Notes: a model not told the origin generated them from the sequence alone. Shown: positions 36,581 through 48,080, counted from the stretch's first letter. The stretch is DNA of 64,000 bases from Methyloceanibacter sp. wino2 (GCF_003071365.1 NZ_CP028960.1:2586501-2650500), one strand, 5' to 3'. Translations and numbers: made by a program.

Positions 36581-36930
36581 GATGAATCCTCGAAGGACTT
36601 GCTCAAGGTTTCATCGCTCAATCCTGCCAAGTGATCTTTTGGAAGTCTAATGTATTCCCGTACCCCCTAGGAGTTACTCACTCAAGAGGATTGCCCCGCC
36701 GTCGTTTCAACACCGAAACTACCGAGCATCAGAACGATATCGGCCCGATTTCGAGGCCGGAAAACTGGTGGCGCAACTCGCGGTTGGAAGCTTGGGCATC
36801 ATGAATAACCGAACTGAGCTTCATACAGTCCACTGCGCCGCGCCACCCATTCATCACCCATCAGAAATGCGTGTAACAGGCAGGCCGTTCGCACTCGCGG
36901 TCGTGCCGTCTTTTGACGTGGAGGGACTAA
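36581..36930. other. 350-bp divergent control region, molybdo-enzyme/livK
   Basis: No gene was seen. It holds the 16-bp inverted repeat at 36661-36676 and the leader of the ABC substrate-binding protein gene. Confidence 0.5.
36661..36676. promoter_or_regulatory. NarL-type 7-2-7 inverted repeat, site A
   Basis: TACCCCCTAGGAGTTA. Its right edge lies 81 bp upstream of the molybdo-enzyme start (36580). It matches the element found before livG, gcvT-like/tmd and the FAD-oxidoreductase operon, and resembles NarL heptamers (TACYYMT) arranged tail to tail. Confidence 0.5.
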
Positions 36931-38223
36931 ATGACAAGCAAATTCACGATTAGTCGCCGCGACTTTCTCGCAACCACGGCGGCGGTAACGGCCATGGCCG
37001 GCGTGTCGATGCCGAAATTCGCCTTCGGCAAGGACAACGTGGTCAAGATCGGCTTCCTCGCCCCCTTGACCGGCGAAGTCTCCGCCTGGGGCAAGCCAGG
37101 TCTGGACGGCTGCAAGATCTGGGCGGACTGGGTCAACGCGGATGGCGGCGTCAAGATCGGCGATGAGGCGTACAAGGTCGAGTTTGTCGCCTATGACGAC
37201 GAGTACGATCCGAGCAAGGCACGGACCGGCGCGGTGAAGCTTGTCAAGGAAGACGACGTCAAGTTCGTCATGATGCTGGGCGGCGATCCGTGGCCGGGTG
37301 CGGCTCCGATCGCAGAGAAAGAGAACATGTTGTTCTCGACCCTCCTGCCGAGCGACCTGAGCCCCGAGACGGAGCTCCTGGTTGCGCCGTGTGAGGTGCA
37401 TCCGATTTACAATGTGACGGGCGTCGAGTGGCTTGCCGAGAACAAGCCGGAACTCAAGACGGCCGTCGTCTGCGCGCAGGATGACTCCCTTGGCAAGCCG
37501 TCTGTGGCGACCTACCTCGCCGCCTTCGAGGCCGCGGGCATCGAGGTCCTTGACGAACCCATCTTCTTCGATCCGGCGACGACCGACTTCGCGCCCCTCA
37601 TGTCCAAGATGCTGGCGCTGAAGCCAGACATCATTTGCCTGGACACGTGCTACGCGGATTATGTGCATCCGTTGGTGGAGCAGGCGTTCCAGCAGGGCTT
37701 CAAGGGCCAGATGATCTCTTGCACGGCCGACTTCTACGAGAAGCTGGTCGAGAAGACGTCCAAGGAGTTCATGGAAGGCTTCATCTTCCAGTTCCCCGAC
37801 TTCGACGACCCGGCGATGAATGCCGAGCACGTGAACTTCAACAAGCCGAACGATTTCTACGCCGAGTACGTGAAGCGGTACGGCAAGGGCGAATGGAGCG
37901 CCGTGTCCTGGGAGTACGCCTCGATCATGGATCTGTGGGCTGACGCCGCGGGACGCGCCGGAACGACCGAACCGGTCAAGGTGCTCGAGGCCATGAAGGT
38001 CGGCGGTACCGGGCGCCAGGCGTTTGGCGAAGCCAAGTGGTGGGGCAAGGAGCTCTTTGGCATCGACAACGCGCTCGTCGGCGAGTGGCCCGTCGTGGCT
38101 ATCAAGGATGGCAAGGCGAAGATCCAGGACTTCAAGTCCATCCCTGCCTGGTGGGAAAAGCATAGCGACCTGATGATCAAGCACATGAAGGCGCTCAATC
38201 AGATGTACTATCAGCGCGGCTAA
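36931..38223 (+). CDS. livK: ABC transporter substrate-binding protein, branched-chain amino acid/amide type
   Basis: 430 residues with a twin-arginine leader (SRRDFLATTAAVTAMAG) and cleavage near FAFGK. The mature protein is a type I periplasmic binding protein (KIGFLAPLTGEVSAWGKPGLDG start; DDEYDPSKA; FVMMLGGDPWPGAAPIAE). This family serves branched-chain amino acids, urea, amides and other small organics. Its place in an amine-catabolism island suggests an amine or amide ligand, which is inference. GGAGG precedes the ATG. livHM follow. Confidence 0.85.
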   Translation: MTSKFTISRRDFLATTAAVTAMAGVSMPKFAFGKDNVVKIGFLAPLTGEVSAWGKPGLDGCKIWADWVNADGGVKIGDEAYKVEFVAYDDEYDPSKARTGAVKLVKEDDVKFVMMLGGDPWPGAAPIAEKENMLFSTLLPSDLSPETELLVAPCEVHPIYNVTGVEWLAENKPELKTAVVCAQDDSLGKPSVATYLAAFEAAGIEVLDEPIFFDPATTDFAPLMSKMLALKPDIICLDTCYADYVHPLVEQAFQQGFKGQMISCTADFYEKLVEKTSKEFMEGFIFQFPDFDDPAMNAEHVNFNKPNDFYAEYVKRYGKGEWSAVSWEYASIMDLWADAAGRAGTTEPVKVLEAMKVGGTGRQAFGEAKWWGKELFGIDNALVGEWPVVAIKDGKAKIQDFKSIPAWWEKHSDLMIKHMKALNQMYYQRG

Positions 38224-38339
38224 ACAGACTGGGCGCAGGCTGGTTCGCAAACGCGGAGCGAACATTGACATCGGCAACGCGTGCCGTGAACGGCGCGGAC
38301 CCGCCAGAGCCATTCTTTCTGTGCAAACGACTGCTGGCA

Positions 38340-38361
38340 CCCGGCCCCATACTGGGCCGGG
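38340..38361 (+). repeat. Intercistronic hairpin between livK and livH
   Basis: A perfect 8-bp stem (CCCGGCCC / GGGCCGGG) has a 6-nt loop and no U-run, and lies 21 bp before livH. Such hairpins often protect the upstream mRNA, giving an excess of binding protein over permease. Confidence 0.55.
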
Positions 38362-38382
38362 CGCGCGGCGGAGCGATATGGA

Positions 38383-39255
38383 ATGACAGCAGAACTTTTC
38401 TTTCAGACAGTCGTCAACGCGACCTACGCCGCGAGCTACATGGCGCTCATCGCGGTTGGATTCGTCCTCATCTTCGGCGTGATGGGCGTGGTCAATTTTG
38501 CCCACGGTGAGCTCTATATGGCAGGGGCTTATACAGTCGTCGCCCTATATGCCGACCAAGGATTGCCATTCTTTCTTTCAGTCGCGGCTGGTCTCGCCTT
38601 TGTCGGGGTGCTCGGACTTCTGATGGAGTTGGCTCTATTCCGGCCCTTACGCGATAATCCATTGGGCGGCCTGATCGCCTCGATCGGTTTTCTCCTCATT
38701 CTGCAGACCATTGCGGTTCTCGGATTCGGCGTGCGGATGAAGAACGTGCCGCCCTCGACGCAGGACAAAATTGTCTTCATGGACGGGGTCGTTCTGACCT
38801 ACCAGAGACTCTACGTCATCGTGGCTGCCGTCGCCCTGCTGGGCGCGCTTTGGGTATTCTTGCGCAAGAGCAAGTTTGGCTGGGCGTTGCGGGCCTGTGC
38901 CCAAGATCGGGAAGCGGCCGTGCTTCAAGGCATGTCGATCAACAACACGGCACGTTTGGCGATGTTCATTGGCGCGGCGCTTGCCGGTGTCGCTGGCGCC
39001 CTGACGGCGCCGTTGGTTTCGCCGACACCCTATATGGGGCACCCGGTCGTCGTTTCCGCCTTCATCATCATTATCGTTGGCGGCCTCGGTTCTTTGGAAG
39101 GGGCTGTTCTGGTCTCGATCCTCTACGCGTTCGTCCACACCTTCGTGACGACGCTCTACGACGGCACCCTGGCGAATATTGTTGGTCTCCTCCTGATGCT
39201 CGGCGTCCTCATCGTGCGGCCAACAGGACTATTTGGAGCGAAAGAACGTGCATAA
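38383..39255 (+). CDS. livH: ABC transporter permease, LivH type
   Basis: 290 residues with about eight transmembrane segments. LivH features are YAASYMALIAVGFVLIFGVMGVVNFAHGELYMAGAY near the start and AFIIIIVGGLGSLEGAVLVSILYAFV near the end, the coupling region for the ATPases. It overlaps livM by eight bases and forms the membrane pore with it. Confidence 0.9.
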   Translation: MTAELFFQTVVNATYAASYMALIAVGFVLIFGVMGVVNFAHGELYMAGAYTVVALYADQGLPFFLSVAAGLAFVGVLGLLMELALFRPLRDNPLGGLIASIGFLLILQTIAVLGFGVRMKNVPPSTQDKIVFMDGVVLTYQRLYVIVAAVALLGALWVFLRKSKFGWALRACAQDREAAVLQGMSINNTARLAMFIGAALAGVAGALTAPLVSPTPYMGHPVVVSAFIIIIVGGLGSLEGAVLVSILYAFVHTFVTTLYDGTLANIVGLLLMLGVLIVRPTGLFGAKERA

Positions 39256-40270
39256 GCCTGACAGTCATTCCGTGAACCTCGCTGCGGCGTTTGGGTTCGT
39301 ACTTCTGGCAGGCGTGCTCGTCGTGCTCCCTCATCTCCTGTCGTTCTCGCAGCAGGAGGTCTTGGTTCTGCTCGTGATCAACGTACTGCTTGTTTGCAGC
39401 TATCGGCTGCTGACGCTGACAGGCGAGTGGTCTCTGGCCCATGCGGTCATTATGGGCGTGGGGGCCTATACATCGGCCCTGGTGGCAAAGAAGCTATCGG
39501 TCCCGGTCCCGCTTGCCATGCTGGCCGGCGCCTCGATGGCGGGCTTTATCGCGTTTCTTCTCAGCTTTCCGTTGTTCCGGATGAAGGGGTTCTACTTTCT
39601 CATTGCGTCCTTCGCGGCCGGCGAGGTCATTCGTCTTTCGTGGAAGTGGAGCGACCTGACGTTTCTGTTCGGCGGCCCGAAGGGCATCAAGCGTATTCCC
39701 GCCTTCCCGGACTTCCTGACGATCGATTTCTATGAGCCGGTGAACTACTACTATCTCTGCCTCGTCGTCGTCGCGATATCCCTTCTCATTCTGTATCGCA
39801 TTGAGAAGTCGCGCATCGGACTGACGTTCCATGCGATTCACTGGCAGGACAAGCTGGCCGAATCCGTCGGCGTCAACACGTTCCGCTACCGGACGCTCGC
39901 CTTCGTGTTCTCCGCGTTCTTTGCCGGTCTCGCCGGTGCGCTCTACGCCCACTATGTGGGGGCGATCGCGCCCAACAGGTTCAGTGTGGAGGAGATGGTC
40001 TACATTCTGATTTGGGCGATCGTCGGCGGGACAGCGACCTTCTACGGACCCATCATCGGCGTCGTGGTGCTGACCATCGTGAACGAAATCGTGCTGCGGT
40101 CGCTCGGTGTTGAGGAGATGCGGCCGATGTTCTACGGCGCGCTCCTGATCATCGCGATCCTGTTCCTGCCCAACGGGCTGGAGAGCCTGGTTCCGAAGAT
40201 CAAGCGACTGTTCCGGGGACGGGACAAAGAGGGGAACGGATCTCTCGCGTCACCTCAAGTCGCAGAGTGA
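39248..40270 (+). CDS. livM: ABC transporter permease, LivM type
   Basis: 340 residues from the GTG at 39248, chosen because GGAG lies nine bases upstream; a TTG at 39233 is less likely. About nine transmembrane segments are visible. GEWSLAHAVIMGVGAYTSALVAKK and LIWAIVGGTATFYGPIIGVVVLTIVNE are characteristic of LivM. It is the last gene of livK-livH-livM. The partner ATPases are encoded on the opposite strand downstream. Confidence 0.9.
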   Translation: MHKPDSHSVNLAAAFGFVLLAGVLVVLPHLLSFSQQEVLVLLVINVLLVCSYRLLTLTGEWSLAHAVIMGVGAYTSALVAKKLSVPVPLAMLAGASMAGFIAFLLSFPLFRMKGFYFLIASFAAGEVIRLSWKWSDLTFLFGGPKGIKRIPAFPDFLTIDFYEPVNYYYLCLVVVAISLLILYRIEKSRIGLTFHAIHWQDKLAESVGVNTFRYRTLAFVFSAFFAGLAGALYAHYVGAIAPNRFSVEEMVYILIWAIVGGTATFYGPIIGVVVLTIVNEIVLRSLGVEEMRPMFYGALLIIAILFLPNGLESLVPKIKRLFRGRDKEGNGSLASPQVAE

Positions 40271-40375
40271 GGATCGGCGGATCGGCGGGGCCGGCGCTTA
40301 GCCGGGCCCGCGCGGCAGCCGCACGCAGCGCGCAATAACGGCCACTAAGTTCTCAAGCAGAATGGAAGAGCGACT

Positions 40376-40996
40376 CTAGGCGCTAGGATTTGCAGCCGGC
40401 GCAAGTAAGAGCTGACCGGCCGCCAGCAGCTTGCGGGTGTCATTCAACATGGCCGGCCGTTCGCGCCGCCAAGCCGTGAAAACGGCCGCATCGGGCGCGC
40501 TAAGCGTGCCCGGATCGTCCCGCAAAGCCTCAAGGCGCGTTGCCGCGTCCTGGGCGATTTCGTTCCACCGCTTCTGCCACAGGGCGCGGTAGGTATCGCG
40601 GTGAAGAGCCTCCATGCGGAGGTGGAACATCGAACTGCGCGCCACTCTGGGCGCCTGCATGCGTGCGATCCAGGGATGGGCACTGCGCCAGGTCTCAAGG
40701 GCCTTTGTGGTCAGAGCGGGGAGGTCGTTCTTGTCGCCGGTCAGCGCAAGGCATATTCCGAAATTGGCGAGGCTTGTGCCCAGCCGCGGGTCAATTGGTT
40801 CGAAGGTCTCACGCGCGAGCCGCAAGGCGCTGCCCGCCTCGTCCTTTGCCCGCTCGAAGTCTCCTGCACATGCGGCCGAGACCGTTTCCTCGCTGGTGGC
40901 TTCCCACGCCAGATCGTCCTCGCTCCAGCCGGCGTTGACGAGTTCCTGCAGACTCCAGATCTCAGGCGCCGAGGTAGGCTTTTCGAACATGGTCAT
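40376..40996 (-). CDS. Unknown helical protein cotranscribed with livGF
   Basis: About 206 residues from the ATG at 40996 (GGGAG nine bases upstream), so its start lies inside the 3' end of livF and translation is probably coupled. It is almost wholly alpha-helical, with alternating Ala/Leu and Arg/Glu residues. The central part (AACAGDFERAKDEAGSALRLARETFEPIDPRLGTSLANFGICLALTG) resembles a tetratricopeptide pair. No enzyme motif, signal or membrane segment is present. It may be a regulatory or scaffolding partner of the transporter. Confidence 0.65.
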   Translation of the reverse strand: MTMFEKPTSAPEIWSLQELVNAGWSEDDLAWEATSEETVSAACAGDFERAKDEAGSALRLARETFEPIDPRLGTSLANFGICLALTGDKNDLPALTTKALETWRSAHPWIARMQAPRVARSSMFHLRMEALHRDTYRALWQKRWNEIAQDAATRLEALRDDPGTLSAPDAAVFTAWRRERPAMLNDTRKLLAAGQLLLAPAANPSA

Positions 40997-41669
40997 TGTC
41001 GTGCAGCTCCCGTGCTGGTCCTTCCAGCGCGATTGTTCCGGTCTCGAGGACATAGGCGAAATTCGCAAGCTTCAGGGCGAGCTCGGCGTTCTGTTCGACG
41101 AGAACGACGGGAACGCCGCGATCCACGATGTCGCGAATGGCACGCGCCATCTCCTGAACCATGACCGGCGACAAGCCCATGGAGGGCTCGTCGAGGATCA
41201 GCATGCGCGGCCTGGACATCAGGGCGCGGCCGATTGCCAGCATTTGCTGTTCGCCGCCCGAGAGAGACCGGGCCCACTGACCCCGGCGCTCTTCCATGCG
41301 CGGGAAGCGTTTGAAGACGTCGCGTAGGTCCGCTTCGATCCCATCCTTGTCGGATCGCAGGAACGCACCGGTTCTGAGATTCTCTTCGACCGTGAGGTCC
41401 GGGAAAACACGCCGGCCTTCGGGCACATGCGCGATCCCGAGTGCGACAATCTTTTCAGGCGCCAGCCGATCGATGCGCTGGCCGTCGAAAATGATCTCGC
41501 CGTCACTGATCCGGACAAGGCCTGAGATTGCGCGCAAGGTCGTGCTCTTGCCGGCGCCGTTTGCGCCGACGATGGTGACGATGCCCTTGTCGGGAACAGC
41601 CATGCTGACGCCCTTCAGGGCGGCGACCTTGTTGTAGTGAACTTTGACGTTCTTGATCTCAAGCAGCAT
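40962..41669 (-). CDS. livF: ABC transporter ATP-binding protein, LivF type
   Basis: 235 residues. Walker A is GANGAGKST, the signature LSGGEQQMLAIGRALM, and Walker B MLILDEPSMGLSP, with the LivF-type C-terminus GTIALEGPARELHDNDHVRKAYLG. It overlaps livG by 11 bases upstream and the unknown helical gene downstream. Confidence 0.94.
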   Translation of the reverse strand: MLLEIKNVKVHYNKVAALKGVSMAVPDKGIVTIVGANGAGKSTTLRAISGLVRISDGEIIFDGQRIDRLAPEKIVALGIAHVPEGRRVFPDLTVEENLRTGAFLRSDKDGIEADLRDVFKRFPRMEERRGQWARSLSGGEQQMLAIGRALMSRPRMLILDEPSMGLSPVMVQEMARAIRDIVDRGVPVVLVEQNAELALKLANFAYVLETGTIALEGPARELHDNDHVRKAYLGA

Positions 41670-42441
41670 CGATTGCGGTTCCCAGATAGGCTTCGATAAC
41701 GGCGGGGTTGGTGCGAACTTCTTCCGGCGTGCCTTCGGTCAAGAGCGTTCCGAAGTTCAGTACCGTGATGATATCGCAGAGGCCCATGACCGCCTGCATG
41801 TCGTGTTCGATCAGCATGATGGTCACACTCTGCTCCTCGCGGATGCGCCGGACGAGTTTGATCATCTGCCGTGTTTCTTCGGGGTTCATCCCGGTAAAGG
41901 GCTCATCGAGAAGCAGCAGCCGCGGTTCGGCGGCAAGTGAGACCGCCAGTCCAAGGGCGCGCTGGTGGCCGTGCGACAGGTTCGCCGTCAACTCGTCCGC
42001 CAGATGCGCAAGATTGAGGAACTCGAGGATCTCGTAAGCCTTGACCCTTGCGGCCGCCTCGATGTTGCGGTCCGTTCCGAGGATTCGGCTGAGCACGCCT
42101 GCCTTCGCACTGCGATGGCATCCCAGCAGAACGTTCTCGATCACGGTGAATTCGTGGAACAGCGTGGTGCCTTGAAACGTGCGGATCAGGCCGCGCTCGG
42201 CAAGCGCGCTGGTCGGCCGGCCCGAAACGTCCTCACCGCAATACAAAATCTTGCCCCGTGACGGCGGATAGAAGCCGCTGATGACGTTGAAGGTCGTTGT
42301 CTTGCCGGCGCCGTTGGGACCGATCAGGCCGTGGATTGTGCCCTCACGAACAGTCAGGCTGAGATCGTTGATGGCGACGATGCCGCCAAAGATGCGGCCA
42401 AGATCGCGAACCTCAAGAATGGGCGTTTGTGTCTGCATCAT
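41659..42441 (-). CDS. livG: ABC transporter ATP-binding protein, LivG type
   Basis: 260 residues. Walker A is GPNGAGKTT. LivG has a variant signature, here ANLSHGHQRALGLAVSLA, followed by Walker B LLLLDEPFTGMNP and IMLIEHDMQAVMGLCD. It is the first gene of the minus-strand livG-livF-unknown unit, with a 16-bp inverted repeat 83 bp before its start. Confidence 0.93.
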   Translation of the reverse strand: MMQTQTPILEVRDLGRIFGGIVAINDLSLTVREGTIHGLIGPNGAGKTTTFNVISGFYPPSRGKILYCGEDVSGRPTSALAERGLIRTFQGTTLFHEFTVIENVLLGCHRSAKAGVLSRILGTDRNIEAAARVKAYEILEFLNLAHLADELTANLSHGHQRALGLAVSLAAEPRLLLLDEPFTGMNPEETRQMIKLVRRIREEQSVTIMLIEHDMQAVMGLCDIITVLNFGTLLTEGTPEEVRTNPAVIEAYLGTAIDAA

Positions 42442-42523
42442 CGGCGTGTGCGTGGTCCCCGGAAAATCAATTCTTGTCGAGATTTAGCACAGCTTCACAG
42501 AGCACTGCATTCTTACAAGATCG

Positions 42524-42539
42524 TACCTCTTAGGAGTTA
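42524..42539. promoter_or_regulatory. NarL-type 7-2-7 inverted repeat, site B
   Basis: TACCTCTTAGGAGTTA. Its left edge is 83 bp upstream of the livG ATG and its right edge 111 bp before the divergent permease start. The left heptamer TACCTCT is a perfect match to the NarL half-site TACYYMT. Confidence 0.5.
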
Positions 42540-42649
42540 CTTCGATCAGAGCATTGCTGGCTCGTAGCGGATGCGGGACCTTCGTGCGGACAACAAAACA
42601 ACAGGACGGGGCCTAGGAACCGTCCCAGTCGGGGAACGATCGAAAGCCG

Positions 42650-44266
42650 GTGGCCGTAGAAGACGTGGGACAAGACGCCGGCGAAAGCCCGCGGTCGCTG
42701 CAGAGGCAGATTGGTTGGCGGGATGCATTCTGGGTCGCCAGTGGCGTCCCGGCCCTGGTTCTTTTTACCATGGGCGGTGTCGCCGCCACCTCAGGCAAGG
42801 CCTCCTGGCTCGTCTGGGTCGCGGCCATCACGGTGGCCTTTATCCAGGCCTTCACCTACGCGGAAATCGCGGGACTCTTTCCGGGCAAGTCCGGTGGTGC
42901 GGCCATCCACAGCGCGATCGCCTGGTCACGATACGGCAAGCTGTTCGCCCCGATCGCGGTGTGGTGCAATTGGTCGGCGTGGTCGGTGGTGCTGTCGATC
43001 GGTGCCGGGCTCGGCGCCGGTTACGTTCTCAACCTGTTTTTCGCCCCGGACGCCGCCATCACGAGTTGGCAAATCGTGCTGGCCGATCTCGGATGGCTGA
43101 AGGAGGGGCTCACCTTACGCATCAACGCGACGTTCATCGTCGCGGCCACGCTGCTCCTTGGCTGCTTCGCGATCCAGCGGGGCGGCATCCTTCAGTCTGC
43201 GCGCGTGACCATGCTGCTTGGGATTGCGGCGCTCGTGCCGCTCATTCTAATCGGCATCGTTCCGCTGTTCACCGGCGACATGCCGCGCGAGAATTTCTTG
43301 CCGCTGGTCCCGCTGGCCTACAACGCGGCCGGTCAAGCGGTCGACGGCACCTGGGACAAGGCGGGTTGGATCGCTGTCAGCGGCGCCTTGTTCGTTGCCT
43401 TGTGGTCCGCCAACGGGTTCGAGACGGCCGCCTGCTATACGCGCGAATTCAAGGACCCGGCCCGGGATACGTTTCTGGCGCTGATGTCGTCGGGGCTGTT
43501 GTGCGTCGGGGTCTTCACGCTCGTGCCGCTAGCCTTTCAAGGCTCGCTCGGGATCGAAGGCATGATCGCGCCGGGTATCCGCAGCGGCATGGATGTGGGT
43601 CATGTTCTGGCCGACATTCTCGGCGGCGGCTTGGTGCTGGAAACCATCGTCGCGGTGCTGCTGATCCTCGCGATCCTGCTCTGCATCATGACGGCGATGT
43701 CCGGCGCCGCGCGGACGTCCTATCAGGGTTCGGTCGAGGGATGGCTGCCGCGCTACCTCTCCCACGTGAACAAGTCAGGCGCCCCCACACACGCCATGTG
43801 GACGGACCTGGTTCTCAATCTCGGCCTTCTGCTGATGTCCGACTACATCTTCGTCCTGGCCGCGACCAATGTCTCCTACATGGTCTTCACGTTTCTCTAC
43901 GTGAACGCGGGCTGGATACACCGGCTCGATCGCCCCGACTGGGTCCGGCCTTATCGGGTCCCGCGGGTCCTTCTGATCGCCGGCGTCCTGATGTCGTTCG
44001 TCAACATGGCCGTGGCCGGGATCGGTGCGAACATATGGGGGCAGGGCACCTTGCTGACCGGCTTCGTCATCGTGTTCCTGGCCGTGCCGTTCTTCATCTA
44101 CCGGCACTATGTGCAGGACAAAGGCGTCTATCCGGAGAACATGGCCGAGGACATGCATCTCGGCCCGGAGGCTGGCGTGGCGACGCGTGGGGGGGTGCTG
44201 CCTTATCTGGCACTCGCCGCCGCGGTGGCCGTCACGCTAGCCTGCCATCTCTGGGCATCGGCTTGA
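42650..44266 (+). CDS. APC-superfamily amino acid/amine permease
   Basis: 538 residues from the GTG at 42650, about twelve transmembrane segments. The APC start is recognisable (GWRDAFWVASGVPALVLFTMGGVAATSG), as is the conserved GLFPGKSGGAA loop and the substrate-binding helix ALWSANGFETAACYTREFKDP. Family members carry amino acids, polyamines or small amines as exchangers or symporters. It is divergent from livG and convergent to the GcvT-like gene. An amine or amino-acid substrate linked to methylamine use is likely but unproven. Confidence 0.82.
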   Translation: MAVEDVGQDAGESPRSLQRQIGWRDAFWVASGVPALVLFTMGGVAATSGKASWLVWVAAITVAFIQAFTYAEIAGLFPGKSGGAAIHSAIAWSRYGKLFAPIAVWCNWSAWSVVLSIGAGLGAGYVLNLFFAPDAAITSWQIVLADLGWLKEGLTLRINATFIVAATLLLGCFAIQRGGILQSARVTMLLGIAALVPLILIGIVPLFTGDMPRENFLPLVPLAYNAAGQAVDGTWDKAGWIAVSGALFVALWSANGFETAACYTREFKDPARDTFLALMSSGLLCVGVFTLVPLAFQGSLGIEGMIAPGIRSGMDVGHVLADILGGGLVLETIVAVLLILAILLCIMTAMSGAARTSYQGSVEGWLPRYLSHVNKSGAPTHAMWTDLVLNLGLLLMSDYIFVLAATNVSYMVFTFLYVNAGWIHRLDRPDWVRPYRVPRVLLIAGVLMSFVNMAVAGIGANIWGQGTLLTGFVIVFLAVPFFIYRHYVQDKGVYPENMAEDMHLGPEAGVATRGGVLPYLALAAAVAVTLACHLWASA

Positions 44267-44305
44267 TCGCTTCTGCGTACGGTTTCCGCCGAATGTGCAA
44301 AGGGA

Positions 44306-44342
44306 AAGAGCCGGCCGCGTGACGTGCACACAACCGGCTCTT
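44306..44342 (-). terminator. Hairpin between convergent permease and gcvT-like genes
   Basis: A perfect 9-bp stem (AAGAGCCGG / CCGGCTCTT) has a 19-nt loop. On the minus strand it is followed by TTTCCCTTT, so it can act as terminator for the GcvT-like gene. It may also serve the permease. Confidence 0.6.
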
Positions 44343-44382
44343 GGTACCACCCGCGGCCAGTAGCAGGCGGCACTCGGGGCTA

Positions 44383-45492
44383 CTATTCCTCAACACGCAG
44401 GCGCATTGGGTCGTAGAACGGGGTCCGCACCACCGTACCGGTGCAAATGCCCGGTTCGCCGCCCAACGTCACCTGCGTGCCAAGTCCGGTATAGTCCGGG
44501 AGGAGATGAACCATAGCCAAGGACTTCATGAGGTACCGGCTGAAACTCGAACTGGTGACGACACCGATATCTTTGCCGTCCTTGAAGATGCGCGTGCCGG
44601 GTTCGACCGCGTCGTCGGTGTCACACACGATGCCGGCTTGTTTGACTCGCTCCCGACCGCGAAGGGAAAGGACCGCCTGCTTGCCGATGTAGTCCGCTTG
44701 CTTGTCCTCATCGATGCCCCAGCCCATGTTGACTTCCCACGGAGTCGTGTCGCCTTCGGGCATGTCGTAGGGGAAGAACAGAAGCGTGGACTCGACCCGG
44801 ATGAGATCGAGCGATGTCCAAGAGGCCGGGACCACGCCGAACTCTTTGCCGGCGGCCAGAATGTTATCCCACATCTCACCGGCATCGGCTGACGAGCAAT
44901 AGACCTCGTATCCACGCTCTCCCGAATATCCGCAGCGGCCGATAATGACGTCCTTGCCGAACAGGGTCGTCTTGGCGTGATTGAAGAAGGGGAGCGTCTC
45001 CAGCGCCATGGGCGTATGGGGGTTCAGCGTTTTCAGAGAAGCCGGACCCTGCAGCGACAGAACGTGGGTATCCCGGTCCCACTCGACGGAAACGTTCTTG
45101 CCCGCGGAGACCTTCTTGAGATGTTCCGGCGTGGCGCCGCTGCCGTGGGTTACGCGGTATTCGTCCGGTCCATCGCAAATAATCATGATGTCGTCGACGA
45201 GGGCGCCGTTCTCGTTGACTTCCGCGCCCAGCCGTGCCGTGCCCGGAGCGATCGTGGATACGTCGATGGCCACGAGGCCATTGAGCGTGGCAACGGCGTC
45301 GGGGCCCGTCACGCGCACGATATTCAGCGCCGAAACGTCGTAGAGCCCGGCGCAGGTCCGTACCGAGACGACTTCGTCGTTCGGATCGGTGGCATAGCTC
45401 CATGGCACGCGCATATCGCACCATGTCTCGCCGTCGAGTTTCGATCCCAGAGCTTCGTGTCGACTGTTCAATGCGGAGTTTCGCGTGCTCAT
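44383..45492 (-). CDS. GcvT-like tetrahydrofolate-dependent aminomethyltransferase-family protein
   Basis: 369 residues covering the whole GcvT fold: AGLYDVSALNIVRVTGPDAVATLNGL near residue 48, the folate-site Asp pair in NENGALVDDIMI, RCGYSGERGYEVY, and a C-terminal barrel (EPGTRIFKDGKDIGVVTSSSFSRYL). It is not accompanied by gcvH or gcvP, so it is not the glycine cleavage enzyme. Relatives include DMSP demethylase and the folate domain of TMAO demethylase and dimethylglycine dehydrogenase. Divergent placement from trimethylamine dehydrogenase suggests it captures released formaldehyde as methylene-tetrahydrofolate. Confidence 0.8.
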   Translation of the reverse strand: MSTRNSALNSRHEALGSKLDGETWCDMRVPWSYATDPNDEVVSVRTCAGLYDVSALNIVRVTGPDAVATLNGLVAIDVSTIAPGTARLGAEVNENGALVDDIMIICDGPDEYRVTHGSGATPEHLKKVSAGKNVSVEWDRDTHVLSLQGPASLKTLNPHTPMALETLPFFNHAKTTLFGKDVIIGRCGYSGERGYEVYCSSADAGEMWDNILAAGKEFGVVPASWTSLDLIRVESTLLFFPYDMPEGDTTPWEVNMGWGIDEDKQADYIGKQAVLSLRGRERVKQAGIVCDTDDAVEPGTRIFKDGKDIGVVTSSSFSRYLMKSLAMVHLLPDYTGLGTQVTLGGEPGICTGTVVRTPFYDPMRLRVEE

Positions 45493-45577
45493 GTCGCCCC
45501 AACGTGTGCGTGATTTCGATCAAAACCGCATCGTGGCGGCTCTCCGTAGTGTCGAAGTGAATACGCCGAATGACAAT

Positions 45578-45593
45578 TACTCTCGTGGAGGTA
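45578..45593. promoter_or_regulatory. NarL-type 7-2-7 inverted repeat, site C
   Basis: TACTCTCGTGGAGGTA. Its left edge is 86 bp upstream of the GcvT-like gene start, nearly the same distance as sites A and B from theirs. Confidence 0.48.
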
Positions 45594-45641
45594 GCCCATT
45601 CTGAATAAGCGCCTGGTTCCTGCCGCGCACCGGGCGGCGGC

Positions 45642-45657
45642 TAACCCCAAGTGGGTA
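45642..45657. promoter_or_regulatory. NarL-type 7-2-7 inverted repeat, site D
   Basis: TAACCCCAAGTGGGTA, in the same divergent region as site C and 188 bp before the trimethylamine dehydrogenase start. It is followed by three AATTGG repeats at 45670-45691, and a similar GGAATTG follows site E. Confidence 0.42.
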
Positions 45658-45793
45658 TCCATCCAAGGGAATTGGAATTGGGCTGAATTGGCCGAGACTT
45701 GCATGGCCAAGATGTCTCGGGTTGGGCGGCCGGTTCGGCACATAACAATAAGCCGGACGAAACTTTTTCCGAGCTCTGGCTGGTCGAGAATAG

Positions 45794-48040
<2,247 letters not shown>

Positions 48041-48049
48041 AACGACTTT

Positions 48050-48080
48050 GTCCCGGGCGGTGCTCTCCCCCGCCCGGGAC
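48050..48080 (+). repeat. Hairpin after tmd
   Basis: A perfect 10-bp stem (GTCCCGGGCG / CGCCCGGGAC) encloses an 11-nt loop and lacks a U-run. It lies 9 bp after tmd and before the Fe-S protein gene. It could partially terminate or stabilise the tmd message, leaving more dehydrogenase than electron-transfer proteins. Confidence 0.55.

Noticed and set aside
42571-44322. A 583-codon frame overlapping the APC permease in another phase
   Set aside because: Its sequence is Arg/Gly-rich and lacks hydrophobic segments, while the frame from 42650 encodes a complete transporter.
44341-44360. A T-box-like GGGTGGTACC on the minus strand
   Set aside because: It lies downstream of the gcvT-like stop and no stem I or specifier loop is visible; it is next to a simple terminator hairpin.
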